Positions 18,653-27,750 of a stretch of DNA of 64,000 nucleotides are shown piece after piece; positions within the stretch are counted from its first letter, which is position 1; every line of letters begins with the position of its first letter. The DNA is from Flavisolibacter nicotianae (GTDB taxonomy: Bacteria > Bacteroidota > Bacteroidia > Chitinophagales > Chitinophagaceae). The stretch lies in NCBI RefSeq assembly GCF_003628535.1, contig NZ_RBCI01000002.1:701675-765674 (forward strand), written 5' to 3'. The notes below the pieces were generated by a model. It made no database searches and had not been told where the DNA came from. It worked only from the letters and a program-made list of their open reading frames with translations. A program made the translations under genes and the position numbers.

Positions 18653-19037
18653 TGGTTTCTTGTTTTTGGTCTTTGGTATTTCGTCGTTGGCCTTCGGTGG
18701 CTTACCGTTAAGGATTTTCGTCTTTAAATTTTAGGCCTCTTACAACAGATTTATTGAGATAGGAAATTGTGCAGTGAGCATTTGCCGATTCCATTCATGA
18801 TCTCAACTATGGATGAATTCGCCTGAGCTTTGCCGGCCCAATCCTTCAACGATATTGTCCCATCACTGATCCCGAGGATCGGTTTACCTGATCTTTTAAA
18901 GCAAAATCTTTCGCGAACCTGTTTTTGTGGCTTACATAAAAGAGTTGCTGGCAAAGTTCCCTTTGATTTTTGCCACACCTTTATTCAAATCAAGAGATGG
19001 CTGCAATAACAAAAGACTAACGACTAAAAGCCAGCAG
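18653..19037. other. Intergenic region with no convincing gene
   Basis: Begins with a TTTGGTCTTTGG-type low-complexity tract (about 18656-18700) and ends with a roughly complementary AAAAGACTAACGACTAAAAG stretch (about 19007-19030). A 75-codon frame on the minus strand (18751-18978) has no recognisable family and no clear promoter. Confidence 0.5.
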
Positions 19038-19730
19038 CTATAGCAATCCCTCATCTGCAAAACTGTAATACCCGTCATCGCTAACGATCAGGTGGTCGAG
19101 AACTTTGATGTCGAAATACCTAGCGGCTTCCTTGATTTTATAGGTGAGTTCTTCGTCTGCCTTGCTGGGACGAAGGCTGCCCGAGGGGTGGTTATGACAG
19201 AGAATAAGGCTGACCGCGTCTTCTTCCAGCGCTTTTTTTAAGATGATCCGCGGATCGGCCACCGTGCCCGTTATGCCCCCTTCACTGATAATTTTAAAAT
19301 GATTGATCTTGTTGGCGCGGTTGAGAAAGACAACAGCAAACACTTCGTGCCTGTAATCTCTTAGCGAGGTTTGCAGGTAGGTGGCCACATCGGCACTGCT
19401 GGTGACAACGGGTTTTTCGAGCGATGCGGCAGCCTGGCGCCTTCGGCCCAGTTCCAATGCGGCCACAATGCTGATGGCTTTGGCTTCGCCGATGCCCTTT
19501 ATCCTCATGAGGTCTTTTACGGAAAGTTTGCCCAGTTCCAGCAGGTTGTTTTTACCGCTTTGCAACACTTCCTGCGCCAGTTCTACCGCACTTTTCTGGC
19601 GTGTGCCGTTGATGATCAAAATAGCAAGCAGCTCCGAATTGCTTAAAACCGCAGCGCCTTTGGCAAGTAGTTTTTCGCGTGGACGATCGTCTTTTGCCCA
19701 TGCTTTAATTGGGTGGTTCTGCTCTTGCAT
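19038..19730 (-). CDS. radC: RadC family JAB-domain protein
   Basis: A 230-residue protein with an N-terminal UPF0758 helical part (RPREKLLAKGAAVLSNSELLAILI), an HhH motif (KDLMRIKGIGEAKAISIVAALELG) and a C-terminal JAB/MPN domain with the metal motif HNHPSGSLRPSKAD. Despite its name, a DNA-repair role is not established; isopeptidase or competence-linked roles have been suggested. The start is ATG 19730; a GTG precedes it directly. Confidence 0.9.
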   Translation of the reverse strand: MQEQNHPIKAWAKDDRPREKLLAKGAAVLSNSELLAILIINGTRQKSAVELAQEVLQSGKNNLLELGKLSVKDLMRIKGIGEAKAISIVAALELGRRRQAAASLEKPVVTSSADVATYLQTSLRDYRHEVFAVVFLNRANKINHFKIISEGGITGTVADPRIILKKALEEDAVSLILCHNHPSGSLRPSKADEELTYKIKEAARYFDIKVLDHLIVSDDGYYSFADEGLL

Positions 19731-19755
19731 CACCCAAGTTTAACATATAATTTTG
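19725..19755 (+). promoter_or_regulatory. Promoter with -33 TTG and -7 TAATTTTG
   Basis: TTG at 19725-19727 and TAATTTTG (a perfect TAnnTTTG) at 19748-19755 are 20 bases apart, close to Bacteroidota consensus spacing. It points at the small membrane-protein gene at 19796 and lies partly inside the 5' end of the divergent radC gene. Confidence 0.6.
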
Positions 19756-19795
19756 GTATTGTCAATCATTCTATGAACCACTAAAGCCAACTCTT

Positions 19796-19981
19796 ATGAA
19801 ACGCAATTCTACCTCTTTAATGGGTGCTTTACATCCGGTATTCTTCATGCTGATGGTGTATGCCATCTCGGTTTTTATGGCCTTCTTTGTTTGCAATGTC
19901 GTGTACAACAGCCTGCACAAAGCTGACTCGCTGGCGGTGAAAGACGACAGCAATATTGCACACCTGACGGTTTTAAAGTAA
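19796..19981 (+). CDS. Small single-pass membrane protein
   Basis: A 61-residue protein, MKRNSTSLMGALHPVFFMLM, with one long hydrophobic segment (about 14-40, VFFMLMVYAISVFMAFFVC) and a charged C-terminus. The family is not recognised. A well-placed promoter upstream and its own ATG support it as a real gene. Confidence 0.55.
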   Translation: MKRNSTSLMGALHPVFFMLMVYAISVFMAFFVCNVVYNSLHKADSLAVKDDSNIAHLTVLK

Positions 19982-20042
19982 TTTTTCAATGGCTGAAAAT
20001 TCTTGGTAGGCTTCTGCCTATCTTCGCCGCACATTTTCAGCC

Positions 20043-20993
20043 ATGAATCCCAATGCGAAGATTTTTGCTGGGACCGGATCGCAAAATCTTGCTGAACAAA
20101 TCTGCAGGAGCTACGGTTGCCAGCTTGGTAAAATCAATATCCAAAAGTTCAGCGACGGCGAAATCCAGCCGATTTTTCTTGAAAGCGTCCGCGGCGATTT
20201 TGTTTTCCTGGTGCAAAGTACCTATGCGCCGGCCGACAACCTGATGGAGCTCCTGCTCATGATCGATGCGGCCCGACGTGCCTCCGCCTATAAAATCATT
20301 GTCGTACTTCCGTACTACGGGTATGCCCGCCAGGATCGGAAGGATCGTCCCCGCGTAGCCATCGGTGCCAAACTGGTGGCCAATATGCTCACCGCTGCCG
20401 GTGCTGACCGGGTGATCACCATGGACCTGCACGCCCCGCAGATCCAAGGGTACTTCGACATCCCGGTGGACCACCTCGACTCCTCAGCCGTTTTTATACC
20501 TTATATAACACAATTGCGCCTCGAAAACCTTACTTTTGCGGCCCCTGACGTAGGCGCTACCAACCGCATTCGTGAGATTGCCAATTATTTCGAAGCCGAA
20601 ATGGTGATTTGCGACAAACACCGCAAGCGGGCCAACGAGATTGCCAGCATGGTGGTGATTGGTGACGTAACCGACAAGGATATTGTGATCATCGACGATA
20701 TCTGCGACACGGCAGGAACGCTGAAGAAAGCGGCCGCTCTTTTAAAGGAAAAAGGTGCACGTAGTGTGCGGGCCCTCATCACCCACGCGGTGTTAAGCGG
20801 CAAGGCTTACGAAAATATCGAGGAAAGTGTGCTGGAAGAATTGGTGGTCTGTGACACCATTCCGCTGAAGAAACCTTCGTCCAAGGTCAAGTGCATCACG
20901 ACGGCCGAACTTTTTGCAGTCGCCATCCGCAATGCGTACGAGAACAAGAGCATCAACAACCTGTTCTTTCACTCGCAGCGGAGGGACAAATAA
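20043..20993 (+). CDS. prs: Ribose-phosphate pyrophosphokinase
   Basis: Makes PRPP from ribose 5-phosphate and ATP for nucleotide, His and Trp synthesis. The 316-residue protein is full length. It has the N-terminal KIFAGTGSQNLAEQICRSYG, VLPYYGYARQDRKDRPR, the binding motif TMDLHAPQIQGYFDIPVDHL, and the PRPP loop VIIDDICDTAGTLKKAA. It is followed 56 bases later by rplY in the same direction, a common pairing. Confidence 0.97.
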   Translation: MNPNAKIFAGTGSQNLAEQICRSYGCQLGKINIQKFSDGEIQPIFLESVRGDFVFLVQSTYAPADNLMELLLMIDAARRASAYKIIVVLPYYGYARQDRKDRPRVAIGAKLVANMLTAAGADRVITMDLHAPQIQGYFDIPVDHLDSSAVFIPYITQLRLENLTFAAPDVGATNRIREIANYFEAEMVICDKHRKRANEIASMVVIGDVTDKDIVIIDDICDTAGTLKKAAALLKEKGARSVRALITHAVLSGKAYENIEESVLEELVVCDTIPLKKPSSKVKCITTAELFAVAIRNAYENKSINNLFFHSQRRDK

Positions 20994-21049
20994 GCTGACA
21001 GCTAACCGCTATCGGCTACAAGAATTTTTTTTAAACAAACACTCATACA

Positions 21050-21643
21050 ATGAAGACAATTACAATCGAAGGACAACTGAGGACCGAACATGGCAAGTCA
21101 GCCACCCGCCAGCTTCGCTCTCAGGAACTCGTGCCTGGTGTAATTTACGGGGGTGCACAGGAAATTAATTTTTCTGCTCCGGCCAAGGCTTTCAAGCCAT
21201 TGGTGTATACACCGAACTTCCAGTTGGCAAACGTAACCGTAGACGGCAAAACCTACCGTTGCATTCTGAAAGACCTTCAATTCGACAAGGTCAGCGATCA
21301 GCTGATCCACGTTGACCTGCTGGAACTGGTAGAAGACAAAAAAGTGATCGCTACCATTCCCCTGAAGTTTACAGGTACAGCTGCAGGTGTAAGAGCCGGT
21401 GGTCGCCTGGTGCCCAAAATGAAATCACTGAAGGTGAAAACGTACCCGAAGCACCTGAGGGAGCAAATCGAAGTGCCGGTAGATGCGTTGGAAATCGGCG
21501 AAAACCTGCGTGTACAAGACGTAAAAGATCCGAATTACGAGATCATAAACTCTCCACGGATTCCTATCGTTTCTGTTGTCACAACACGTGCCCTGCGTCA
21601 GGAAGAAGCGGCTGCCGCTCCTGCAAAAGGTGCCAAAAAATAA
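21050..21643 (+). CDS. rplY: 50S ribosomal protein L25, Ctc form
   Basis: A 197-residue protein of the long L25/Ctc type that binds 5S rRNA. The N-terminal L25 domain is at about 5-90 (LRTEHGKSATRQLRSQELVPGVIYGG, RCILKDLQFDKVSDQLIHVD) and the C-terminal TL5 domain follows (about 95-180, GVRAGGRLVPKMKSLKV). It ends with an Ala/Lys tail, EEAAAAPAKGAKK. Confidence 0.95.
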   Translation: MKTITIEGQLRTEHGKSATRQLRSQELVPGVIYGGAQEINFSAPAKAFKPLVYTPNFQLANVTVDGKTYRCILKDLQFDKVSDQLIHVDLLELVEDKKVIATIPLKFTGTAAGVRAGGRLVPKMKSLKVKTYPKHLREQIEVPVDALEIGENLRVQDVKDPNYEIINSPRIPIVSVVTTRALRQEEAAAAPAKGAKK

Positions 21644-21672
21644 CCACGGATTCCCTGGTTTTTAAATGGATT

Positions 21673-21706
21673 AACAGGATTGTTTCGAAAGAAACAGTCC
21701 TGTTTT
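21673..21706 (+). terminator. Terminator of the prs-rplY operon
   Basis: AACAGGATTGTTTC and GAAACAGTCCTGTT pair around a GAAA loop with one mismatch, followed by TTTT. Confidence 0.85.
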
Positions 21707-21866
21707 CATTTTAGCCGGGTACGAAACGACTTTAATGTCCTAAGAGAGGGTTCAGGAAAGCACGATGCGTTACTTCCTTTCTCAAAAAGATTGGGCGTTT
21801 GCAATACTGCGAATGCAGCAGAATTAAAATCTGTTTCCTCTCTCCCGAAACCTGCACATCAGCGGC

Positions 21867-21874
21867 TATTTTTG
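21867..21874 (+). promoter_or_regulatory. Bacteroidota -7 box before pth
   Basis: TATTTTTG (perfect TAnnTTTG), then CAGTC, then the ATG at 21880. Only five bases separate the box from the start codon, so the transcript should be leaderless or nearly so. Confidence 0.55.
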
Positions 21875-21879
21875 CAGTC

Positions 21880-22455
21880 ATGAAATTTTTGATTGCAGGC
21901 TTGGGCAATGTCGGGAATGAGTATGCGCATACGCGTCACAACATTGGTTTCGACGTGGTGATGGCCTTTGTGCAAAAGCACGGCGGCACATTCCGGACGG
22001 ACCGTTTAGCCTATGTGGCCGAAGTGAAATGGAAGGCACGTATTTTTATCTGTATTTGTCCCACCACCTACATGAACCTAAGCGGCAAGGCGGTGAAGTA
22101 CTGGATGGACAAAGAAAAAATTGCGCTGGAAAACCTGCTGGTTGTCGTAGACGACGTGGCCTTGCCGCTGGAAAAGATGCGCATCCGCGCCGGTGGCAGC
22201 GATGGTGGACACAACGGTTTGAAAAGCCTGCAGGAAGTGCTGGGCACAACGGCATACCCCAAACTGCGGTTTGGCGTTGGGAACAATTACCCCAAAGGAG
22301 CGCAGGTGGATTTTGTGCTGGGAAAATGGCGAAAGGAAGAAGAACCGGTGGTGCAAAAAAAAATCGAAGCCAGTGTGGAAGCAATCGAAACCTTTGCCAC
22401 CGCGGGCATCAACACGAGTATGAACAAATACAACAATCTGACCATTGCATTATGA
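21880..22455 (+). CDS. pth: Peptidyl-tRNA hydrolase
   Basis: Releases peptides from prematurely dropped peptidyl-tRNA. The 191-residue protein has MKFLIAGLGNVGNEYAHTRH with the catalytic His, CPTTYMNLSGKAV, VVVDDVALPLEKMRIRAGGS and DGGHNGLKSLQEVLG, and ends NKYNNLTIAL. The open frame reaches 27 codons upstream (21799), but those residues are unlike the family and the promoter lies inside them. Confidence 0.96.
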   Translation: MKFLIAGLGNVGNEYAHTRHNIGFDVVMAFVQKHGGTFRTDRLAYVAEVKWKARIFICICPTTYMNLSGKAVKYWMDKEKIALENLLVVVDDVALPLEKMRIRAGGSDGGHNGLKSLQEVLGTTAYPKLRFGVGNNYPKGAQVDFVLGKWRKEEEPVVQKKIEASVEAIETFATAGINTSMNKYNNLTIAL

Positions 22456-22547
22456 GGATAATAATTAATTTATTTACTTTGAACGACCAACACTGATTGG
22501 TAGCCTGCCCAAAATCCAATTTCCTTTGACGAATCGGCTCTAAATAG

Positions 22548-22587
22548 AAAGGATCAACAGCCCGCATTGGTGTGAGTATCCTTTTTT
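22548..22587 (+). terminator. Possible terminator between pth and the fumarylacetoacetate hydrolase gene
   Basis: AAAGGAT at 22548 pairs with ATCCTTT at 22578, with a 23-base loop that could fold further, and is followed by a T run. The stem is short, so the call is weak. Confidence 0.4.
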
Positions 22588-22611
22588 ATTTAAACTTAAA
22601 CCACAGTTATT

Positions 22612-23223
22612 ATGAAAATTTTTTGCGTAGGAAGGAATTATGCTGACCATGCCAAGGAACTGAAGAACGAAATACCGGATGAGCCGGTGATTTTCATGAA
22701 GCCAAAAAGTGCTTTGTTGCAGCCGCACACCCCGTTTTACTACCCGGAATTTACCAACGAGCTTCACTACGAATGCGAACTGGTGCTGCGCATTGCCAAA
22801 AACGGGAAATACATCCAGGAGAAATTTGCCAACAAATACTACGATGCCGTTTCTGTCGGAATCGATTTCACTGCCCGTGACATTCAAACCGAGTTGAAAC
22901 AAAAAGGGCTTCCCTGGGAAAAGGCAAAAGCTTGGGATAATTCGGCCGTTGTGGGGAAATGGATCCCGATCACCGGGCTGAAAAACAAAAATGCGGTGAA
23001 CTTTGCTTTGTACAAAAACAAGGAACTGGTGCAGCAGGGCAATTCCGAAGACATGCTTTTTTCTTTCGATTACATCGTATCATATATCTCCAACTTTTTT
23101 TCCATCAACATCGGCGATTTGATTTTTACCGGAACACCGGCTGGTGTGGGCGAAGCTGTGGTAGGGGATGAACTGGAAGGGTTCATGGACGACCAGAGCC
23201 TGTTTGCCCTGGAAGTGAAATAA
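22612..23223 (+). CDS. Fumarylacetoacetate hydrolase family protein
   Basis: A 203-residue single-domain member of the FAH family, like small acylpyruvases. The metal ligands are visible in HYECELVLRI (Glu-x-Glu) and VGIDFTARDIQ (Asp), with KAWDNSAVVGKWIP and GDLIFTGTPAGVG. It probably hydrolyses a 1,3-diketone or acylpyruvate, or decarboxylates oxaloacetate; the exact substrate cannot be read from sequence. It stands alone with a strong terminator. Confidence 0.9.
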   Translation: MKIFCVGRNYADHAKELKNEIPDEPVIFMKPKSALLQPHTPFYYPEFTNELHYECELVLRIAKNGKYIQEKFANKYYDAVSVGIDFTARDIQTELKQKGLPWEKAKAWDNSAVVGKWIPITGLKNKNAVNFALYKNKELVQQGNSEDMLFSFDYIVSYISNFFSINIGDLIFTGTPAGVGEAVVGDELEGFMDDQSLFALEVK

Positions 23224-23284
23224 GTCCCCTTAAAAGGAGACTTTTGTTTTCGCAACTATTTCTTTTCGGCAACTTCGATATTGC

Positions 23285-23320
23285 AGAAAGCAATTCCATT
23301 TTGATGGAATTGCTTTCTTT
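23285..23320 (+). terminator. Terminator after the FAH-family gene
   Basis: AGAAAGCAATTCCA and TGGAATTGCTTTCT form a perfect 14-bp stem with loop TTTTGA, followed by a T-rich tail. Confidence 0.9.
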
Positions 23321-23372
23321 ATTTTGTGCCTGAATTTTATTTGCTTGCTTGACAGAAAACCAAGGTAAACGC

Positions 23373-25490
23373 ATGGCTGAAGACAGAAATGAACGTTTTG
23401 ATCCGGGTCTCTCTTTTCGGAAGACTGGGGGGATGGATCGAAACTTATTACTACAGGCCTACCGCCTGATGTACAGTGCGAAAGTGATGGCCGAAACCTA
23501 CGAGGCCAACCGTGCCATTACAAAATATGTTCACTCCACCTCCCGTGGGCACGAAGCCATTCAGTTGGCAACGGCCTTTCAATTAAAACCACAGGATTGG
23601 GTGAGCCCGTATTATCGCGATGAGAGCATGTTGCTGGGTATGGGCTGGACGCCGTACGAACTGATGCTGCAACTCCTGACCAAGGGAGACGATCCGTTTA
23701 CCGGCGGCAGAAGTTATTATTCGCACCCGAATTCGCTGGCGGAAAACAAGCCAAAAATCATGCATCAAAGCAGTGCCACAGGTATGCAGGTCATTCCAAC
23801 AACCGGCGTGGCGCAGGGTATTCAATACAAGGAAAAAATCGGCCATGGGCAATCAGCAACCAGCAATGAGGAGAGGCCAGTCGTGGTGTGTTCACTGGGC
23901 GATGCAAGCGTAACAGAAGGCGAAGTGGCGGAGGCCTTACAATTTGCTGTGTTAAAGCAATTGCCGATCATTTACCTGGTGCAGGACAACGACTGGGGCA
24001 TTAGCGTAAGTGCCGAAGAAGGACGTGCAATGGATGCTTTTGAATATGCAGCCGGCTTCAAGGGATTGCAACGGCGAAGAGTTGACGGAACCGATTTTTT
24101 TGAAAGCTTCGAGGCCATGCAGGAAGTCATTGCCGACGTGCGGGAACACCGCAGGCCCTGGCTGGTGCATGCAAAGGTTTGCCTCCTCAATCACCACACA
24201 AGTGGTGTACGCAAAGAGTTTTACCGGACCGACGAAGACTTGGCCCGACATGCCAGTCTCGATCCCTACCTGAAGCTCCGGCACTACATGACCGGCGATT
24301 TTGGTGAGGACTATATCCGGCAGATGGAAGCGGAAGTGGATGCCCATATTCAAGCAGATTTTGACAGTGCTGTTGCGGCGCCGGATCCCGATCCGTCGGC
24401 AGTGGCAATGCATGTTTTCGCTCCCACACCTGTGCAGGAGGAGAGAGGGGAACGAGCTCCCTCCGGTGGCGCCAAAGTGCTCATGGTGGATGCAGCTTTG
24501 TTTGCCATCCGTGAGCTGATGGAAGAAGACGAGAATTGTCTTTTGTATGGCCAGGATGTGGGTCGTCGACTCGGTGGAGTTTTCCGCGAAGCAGCGACAC
24601 TGGGTGAGCAATTTGGCGATCACCGCGTATTCAACACAGCCATCCAGGAAGCCTACATCATTGGTTCAACCGTCGGCATGAGCGCCGTGGGCCTGAAGCC
24701 AATCGTGGAAGTGCAGTTTGCCGATTATATCTATCCCGGCTTCAATCAACTGGTGACGGAGATTTCCAAGTCCTGCTACCTTTCGTGCGGCCGGTTTCCG
24801 GTGTCCACCATCATTCGTGTGCCCATCGGTGCCTACGGCGGCGGCGGTCCTTACCACAGTGGCTGCGTGGAAACGACGTTGCTCAGCATCAAAGGAATTA
24901 AAGTGGCCTACCCAAGCAATGCTGCCGATATGAAGGGATTGATGAAGGCGGCTTACCACGACCCCAACCCGGTAGTGATGCTCGAACACAAAGGTCTTTA
25001 CTGGAGCAAAGTGCCAGGAACCGACGATGCGAGGACCATTGAGCCGGCAGCCGACTACGTGCTGCCATTTGGCAAAGGTGCGGTCGTGCTGAAAGCAAGC
25101 GACGACGCTATTTTTAGCGGCGAGTCGGCCTGTGTCATCACGTATGGCATGGGAGTGTACTGGGCCAAAGCGGCCGCCAAAAGCCTTCCGGGCCAAATTG
25201 AAATCATTGACTTGCGAACGCTCTTTCCGCTGGATGAAGAACTGGTTTTTTCCACGGTAAAAAAACACGGGAAATGCCTGGTGTTGACCGAAGAGCAGCA
25301 GTCTAATTCATTTGCCGAAGCCCTGGCGGGCCGCATCGCCAAAGAGTGTTTCAGGTGGCTCGATTCTCCCGTAGAAGTGTTGGGCGCTTTGAACCTGCCC
25401 GCTGTGCCGCTGAACACCGGACTTGAAGCCGCTATGCTTCCCAACGCGGAAAAACTGCAGCAGCGCCTAACGGACTTGTTGGGCGGATGA
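23373..25490 (+). CDS. Fused E1 alpha/beta 2-oxoacid dehydrogenase (branched-chain type)
   Basis: A 705-residue thiamine-diphosphate enzyme in which the E1 alpha (about 1-345) and E1 beta (about 365-705) chains are joined. The alpha part has TSRGHEAIQLATAF and the TPP motif CSLGDASVTEGEVAEAL ending in QDNDWGISV; the beta part has YGQDVGRRLGGVFREA, FNTAIQEAYIIGSTVGMS and EIIDLRTLFPLDEE. Fused forms are common in Bacteroidota and feed E2/E3 in branched-chain oxo-acid breakdown. The ATG at 23373 is chosen over a TTG at 23349. Two odd insert-like stretches lie at about residues 158-169 and 355-366. Confidence 0.92.
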   Translation: MAEDRNERFDPGLSFRKTGGMDRNLLLQAYRLMYSAKVMAETYEANRAITKYVHSTSRGHEAIQLATAFQLKPQDWVSPYYRDESMLLGMGWTPYELMLQLLTKGDDPFTGGRSYYSHPNSLAENKPKIMHQSSATGMQVIPTTGVAQGIQYKEKIGHGQSATSNEERPVVVCSLGDASVTEGEVAEALQFAVLKQLPIIYLVQDNDWGISVSAEEGRAMDAFEYAAGFKGLQRRRVDGTDFFESFEAMQEVIADVREHRRPWLVHAKVCLLNHHTSGVRKEFYRTDEDLARHASLDPYLKLRHYMTGDFGEDYIRQMEAEVDAHIQADFDSAVAAPDPDPSAVAMHVFAPTPVQEERGERAPSGGAKVLMVDAALFAIRELMEEDENCLLYGQDVGRRLGGVFREAATLGEQFGDHRVFNTAIQEAYIIGSTVGMSAVGLKPIVEVQFADYIYPGFNQLVTEISKSCYLSCGRFPVSTIIRVPIGAYGGGGPYHSGCVETTLLSIKGIKVAYPSNAADMKGLMKAAYHDPNPVVMLEHKGLYWSKVPGTDDARTIEPAADYVLPFGKGAVVLKASDDAIFSGESACVITYGMGVYWAKAAAKSLPGQIEIIDLRTLFPLDEELVFSTVKKHGKCLVLTEEQQSNSFAEALAGRIAKECFRWLDSPVEVLGALNLPAVPLNTGLEAAMLPNAEKLQQRLTDLLGG

Positions 25491-25525
25491 CGCTACGACA
25501 AACACACAAATCATTTATCGGGAAA

Positions 25526-25550
25526 AGCAGGCAACACCGCCGGCTTTTTT
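25526..25550 (+). terminator. Terminator after the oxo-acid dehydrogenase gene
   Basis: AGCAGGC and GCCGGCT pair with one mismatch around AACACC, followed by TTTTTT. Confidence 0.6.
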
Positions 25551-25676
25551 ATTTTCCGGCAACACAAGGTGCAGAAAGAAATGCTGTCAGGTTGCGCCAG
25601 CCTGCTATGTAATGCCGGAAAGGTTTCTTTCCGTTTCCCGAAAAATAAATCGACCCTTAAGCTGGAAAAACGGCAT

Positions 25677-25916
25677 TTACAAATGAAAACGGATAGCCCG
25701 CGACCAGAGTGCATTGGCCTGCTTCTTCATTGGCAGGTGAAATTGCGGGTAAGCAAAATTTCGAATCGTTTTGCGAAGAGCCGGCCTGTATTTTTTCACC
25801 TGGATATACAAACGGGCTGTGAACAAACCTGAATAGACCAGGAGCAACAGCGGTGAAATGATGAACATAACCACCGGGTAAATGAGTGAGCCTGTAAACA
25901 AGAGAAGGGTGCGCAT
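25677..25916 (-). CDS. Possible small membrane protein
   Basis: A 79-codon frame from an ATG, with a strongly hydrophobic start (MRTLLLFTGSLIYPVVMFII, continuing SPLLLLVYSGLF) and then a basic, soluble tail (YIQVKKYRPALRKTIRNFAY). It could be a one- or two-helix membrane protein. No family is recognised and the promoter is not obvious. Confidence 0.4.
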   Translation of the reverse strand: MRTLLLFTGSLIYPVVMFIISPLLLLVYSGLFTARLYIQVKKYRPALRKTIRNFAYPQFHLPMKKQANALWSRAIRFHL

Positions 25917-26141
25917 AATGGTATTTTTTGTTAGCGGCTTCCCAGGACGGATTCTGTTGGTTTCAATATGGGGTTTGTTCAGAGGAGTGACTGGAGGAAA
26001 GACAAGAAAACGTACGGTTACGTTGCACGATAAACGAAGAACTTTCCGGGAGCTAAGGTAGAAAATACGGTGACAGATGAAAGAGGGGAAATACGCAAAA
26101 ATGAATGGGGGCCTGTATTGCCAACGATTGAAGTCATCGGG

Positions 26142-26891
26142 TTATTTCAGAAAAATAAAGACGGTGCCAATTAGTGTGAGCGCAATCACCACCTTACGGT
26201 AGCTCTCATCGCGGATGCGGGAAACAATTCGAAGACCGCCGAAAAAACCAAGCACCAGTGCCGGCAGCAACAGCAGGTCGATCCACAGCGTAGCCGGTGT
26301 AATGTTTTTCCACGAAAAAACCTGGAAAGGAACCTTGAACAGGTTGATGACCAGGAAAAGCCAGGCGGCCGTGCCGATGAAATCATTTTTTTCCATGCGC
26401 AAGGCAAGAAAATAGAGGTTGGACAAAGCGCCGGCCAAATTGCCGATCATCGTGGTGAAACCAGAGGTGATTCCCATGACAGCAGCAAAGGTCTTGTTGT
26501 GGGGGATGGAAATGCGTTTGCTGAATTCGAGCACCAGCATAATCACAATGATGCAAATGATGATCAGGGCCATGACGCGACGGAAAACAGTTTCGTTCAG
26601 ATCCTTTCCAATGTACACGCCAACGAGGATGCCCACCACCATCCAGGGCATCAGCTTCCGGAAATGTTCCCATTGTGCATGTCGATGGTAATACCGCACA
26701 GCCATCATGTCGGCAAGACAAAGAAGCGGCAGCACCACACCAGTTGAAGCTTTGCCGCCAAACACAATGGCCATCAGGGCCACGTTCATCATATCGAGCC
26801 CTTTTACACCAGCCTTGGAAAGTCCGATGATAAAGGCCGCCAGCGCCACGAGAAACCAATTGAGAAACGAGCCTTCGAAAAGTGCATCCAT
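26142..26891 (-). CDS. TSUP (TauE/SafE) family membrane transporter
   Basis: A 249-residue integral membrane protein with about eight hydrophobic segments (for example FLVALAAFIIGLSKAGVKG, VVGILVGVYIG, VMALIIICIIVIMLVLEF, LLLPALVLGFFGG). The SKAGVKG and TTMIGNLAGALSNLY phrases are typical of TSUP/TauE-SafE anion transporters, which move sulfite, sulfoacetate or similar organic anions. The substrate is unknown. The frame reaches upstream to 27119 but the family begins at ATG 26891 (MDALFEGSFLNW). Confidence 0.85.
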   Translation of the reverse strand: MDALFEGSFLNWFLVALAAFIIGLSKAGVKGLDMMNVALMAIVFGGKASTGVVLPLLCLADMMAVRYYHRHAQWEHFRKLMPWMVVGILVGVYIGKDLNETVFRRVMALIIICIIVIMLVLEFSKRISIPHNKTFAAVMGITSGFTTMIGNLAGALSNLYFLALRMEKNDFIGTAAWLFLVINLFKVPFQVFSWKNITPATLWIDLLLLPALVLGFFGGLRIVSRIRDESYRKVVIALTLIGTVFIFLK

Positions 26892-27076
26892 GGCCGACGA
26901 ATGTAATACATCCCTGCACGATGCAGACAATTCGTTTTTACGAATAAGACTGAAAGTAGCCTTTGGACAATGAGATAGTTTTGTTTCATCCGCATCGTGC
27001 GAAGGGATGAAGCGGAATACGAGCCATCCTTGTAAAATGAAATCACTTGCCGTATATCGGCCTGCAGTTTTCGGCT

Positions 27077-27541
27077 TTAAAAAGGCGGGTGCCCGGGAAC
27101 CGTTTTTTGGCGCTGCCATTCCAGTACTTCGCCATCATCTTCATCGAGCACGGTGCCGATGCAGTCAAAGCCATTCTTCTGCAGGATCCGCATCGAAGCA
27201 TGGCCGTCTTTCAGGGTTCGTGCGGCAACAATGACGGAAGGATCGGTTTGCAGGGCCAGCAAAACCAGTTGCCGGCAAATTTCCGTACCGATTCCTTTGC
27301 CTTCGAATTTTTCAAACGTGCCGTAGGCGATTTCTACGCGACCGTCTTTTGGTGCGCCTTTAAAGCCACCCACACCGATCATTTCTTCTCCGTCGTAGGA
27401 GACGAAATAACCGATCCAGGGCGGGTGGTAGCCAACCCGCTGGTAAAAGGCCGGGTACACGCCTAAAACATCGAGGCACTCTTTGCTCTGCAAAAACCTG
27501 GCATTTTTCGTTTCGTCGATATCGATCGGAAGGAACTTCAT
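27077..27541 (-). CDS. GNAT family N-acetyltransferase
   Basis: A 154-residue acetyl-CoA-dependent transferase. It shows IGYFVSYDGEEMIGVGGFKG, the acetyl-CoA loop EKFEGKGIGTEICRQLV, and ASMRILQKNGFDCIGTVLDEDDG near the end. The substrate cannot be told. The ATG at 27541 (MKFLPIDIDETKN) is the best start; the frame is open 37 codons further but unlike the family. Confidence 0.88.
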   Translation of the reverse strand: MKFLPIDIDETKNARFLQSKECLDVLGVYPAFYQRVGYHPPWIGYFVSYDGEEMIGVGGFKGAPKDGRVEIAYGTFEKFEGKGIGTEICRQLVLLALQTDPSVIVAARTLKDGHASMRILQKNGFDCIGTVLDEDDGEVLEWQRQKTVPGHPPF

Positions 27542-27750
27542 ATGCTTATTGTTCAATTGCTGCAAACAGGCAGGGATCCATAAAGGTGGGCAGTAGAATC
27601 TGCCTGTACGCCCCGCAGTCATAAAGAATATGAAGTTGAAAATACAAATCAATGCCGGTGGAATATTTGTTTTCTTCCCGGCAGCTTTTTTTAAATAAAA
27701 GCGGCCCAGGCTTTTTGGGGGGAAGTCAAATCGCCAAAAGATGTCGTTGC

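Noticed and set aside
18751..18978. 75-codon minus-strand frame between the DUF3467 gene and radC
   Set aside because: No family, no promoter and irregular composition; kept only as part of the intergenic note.
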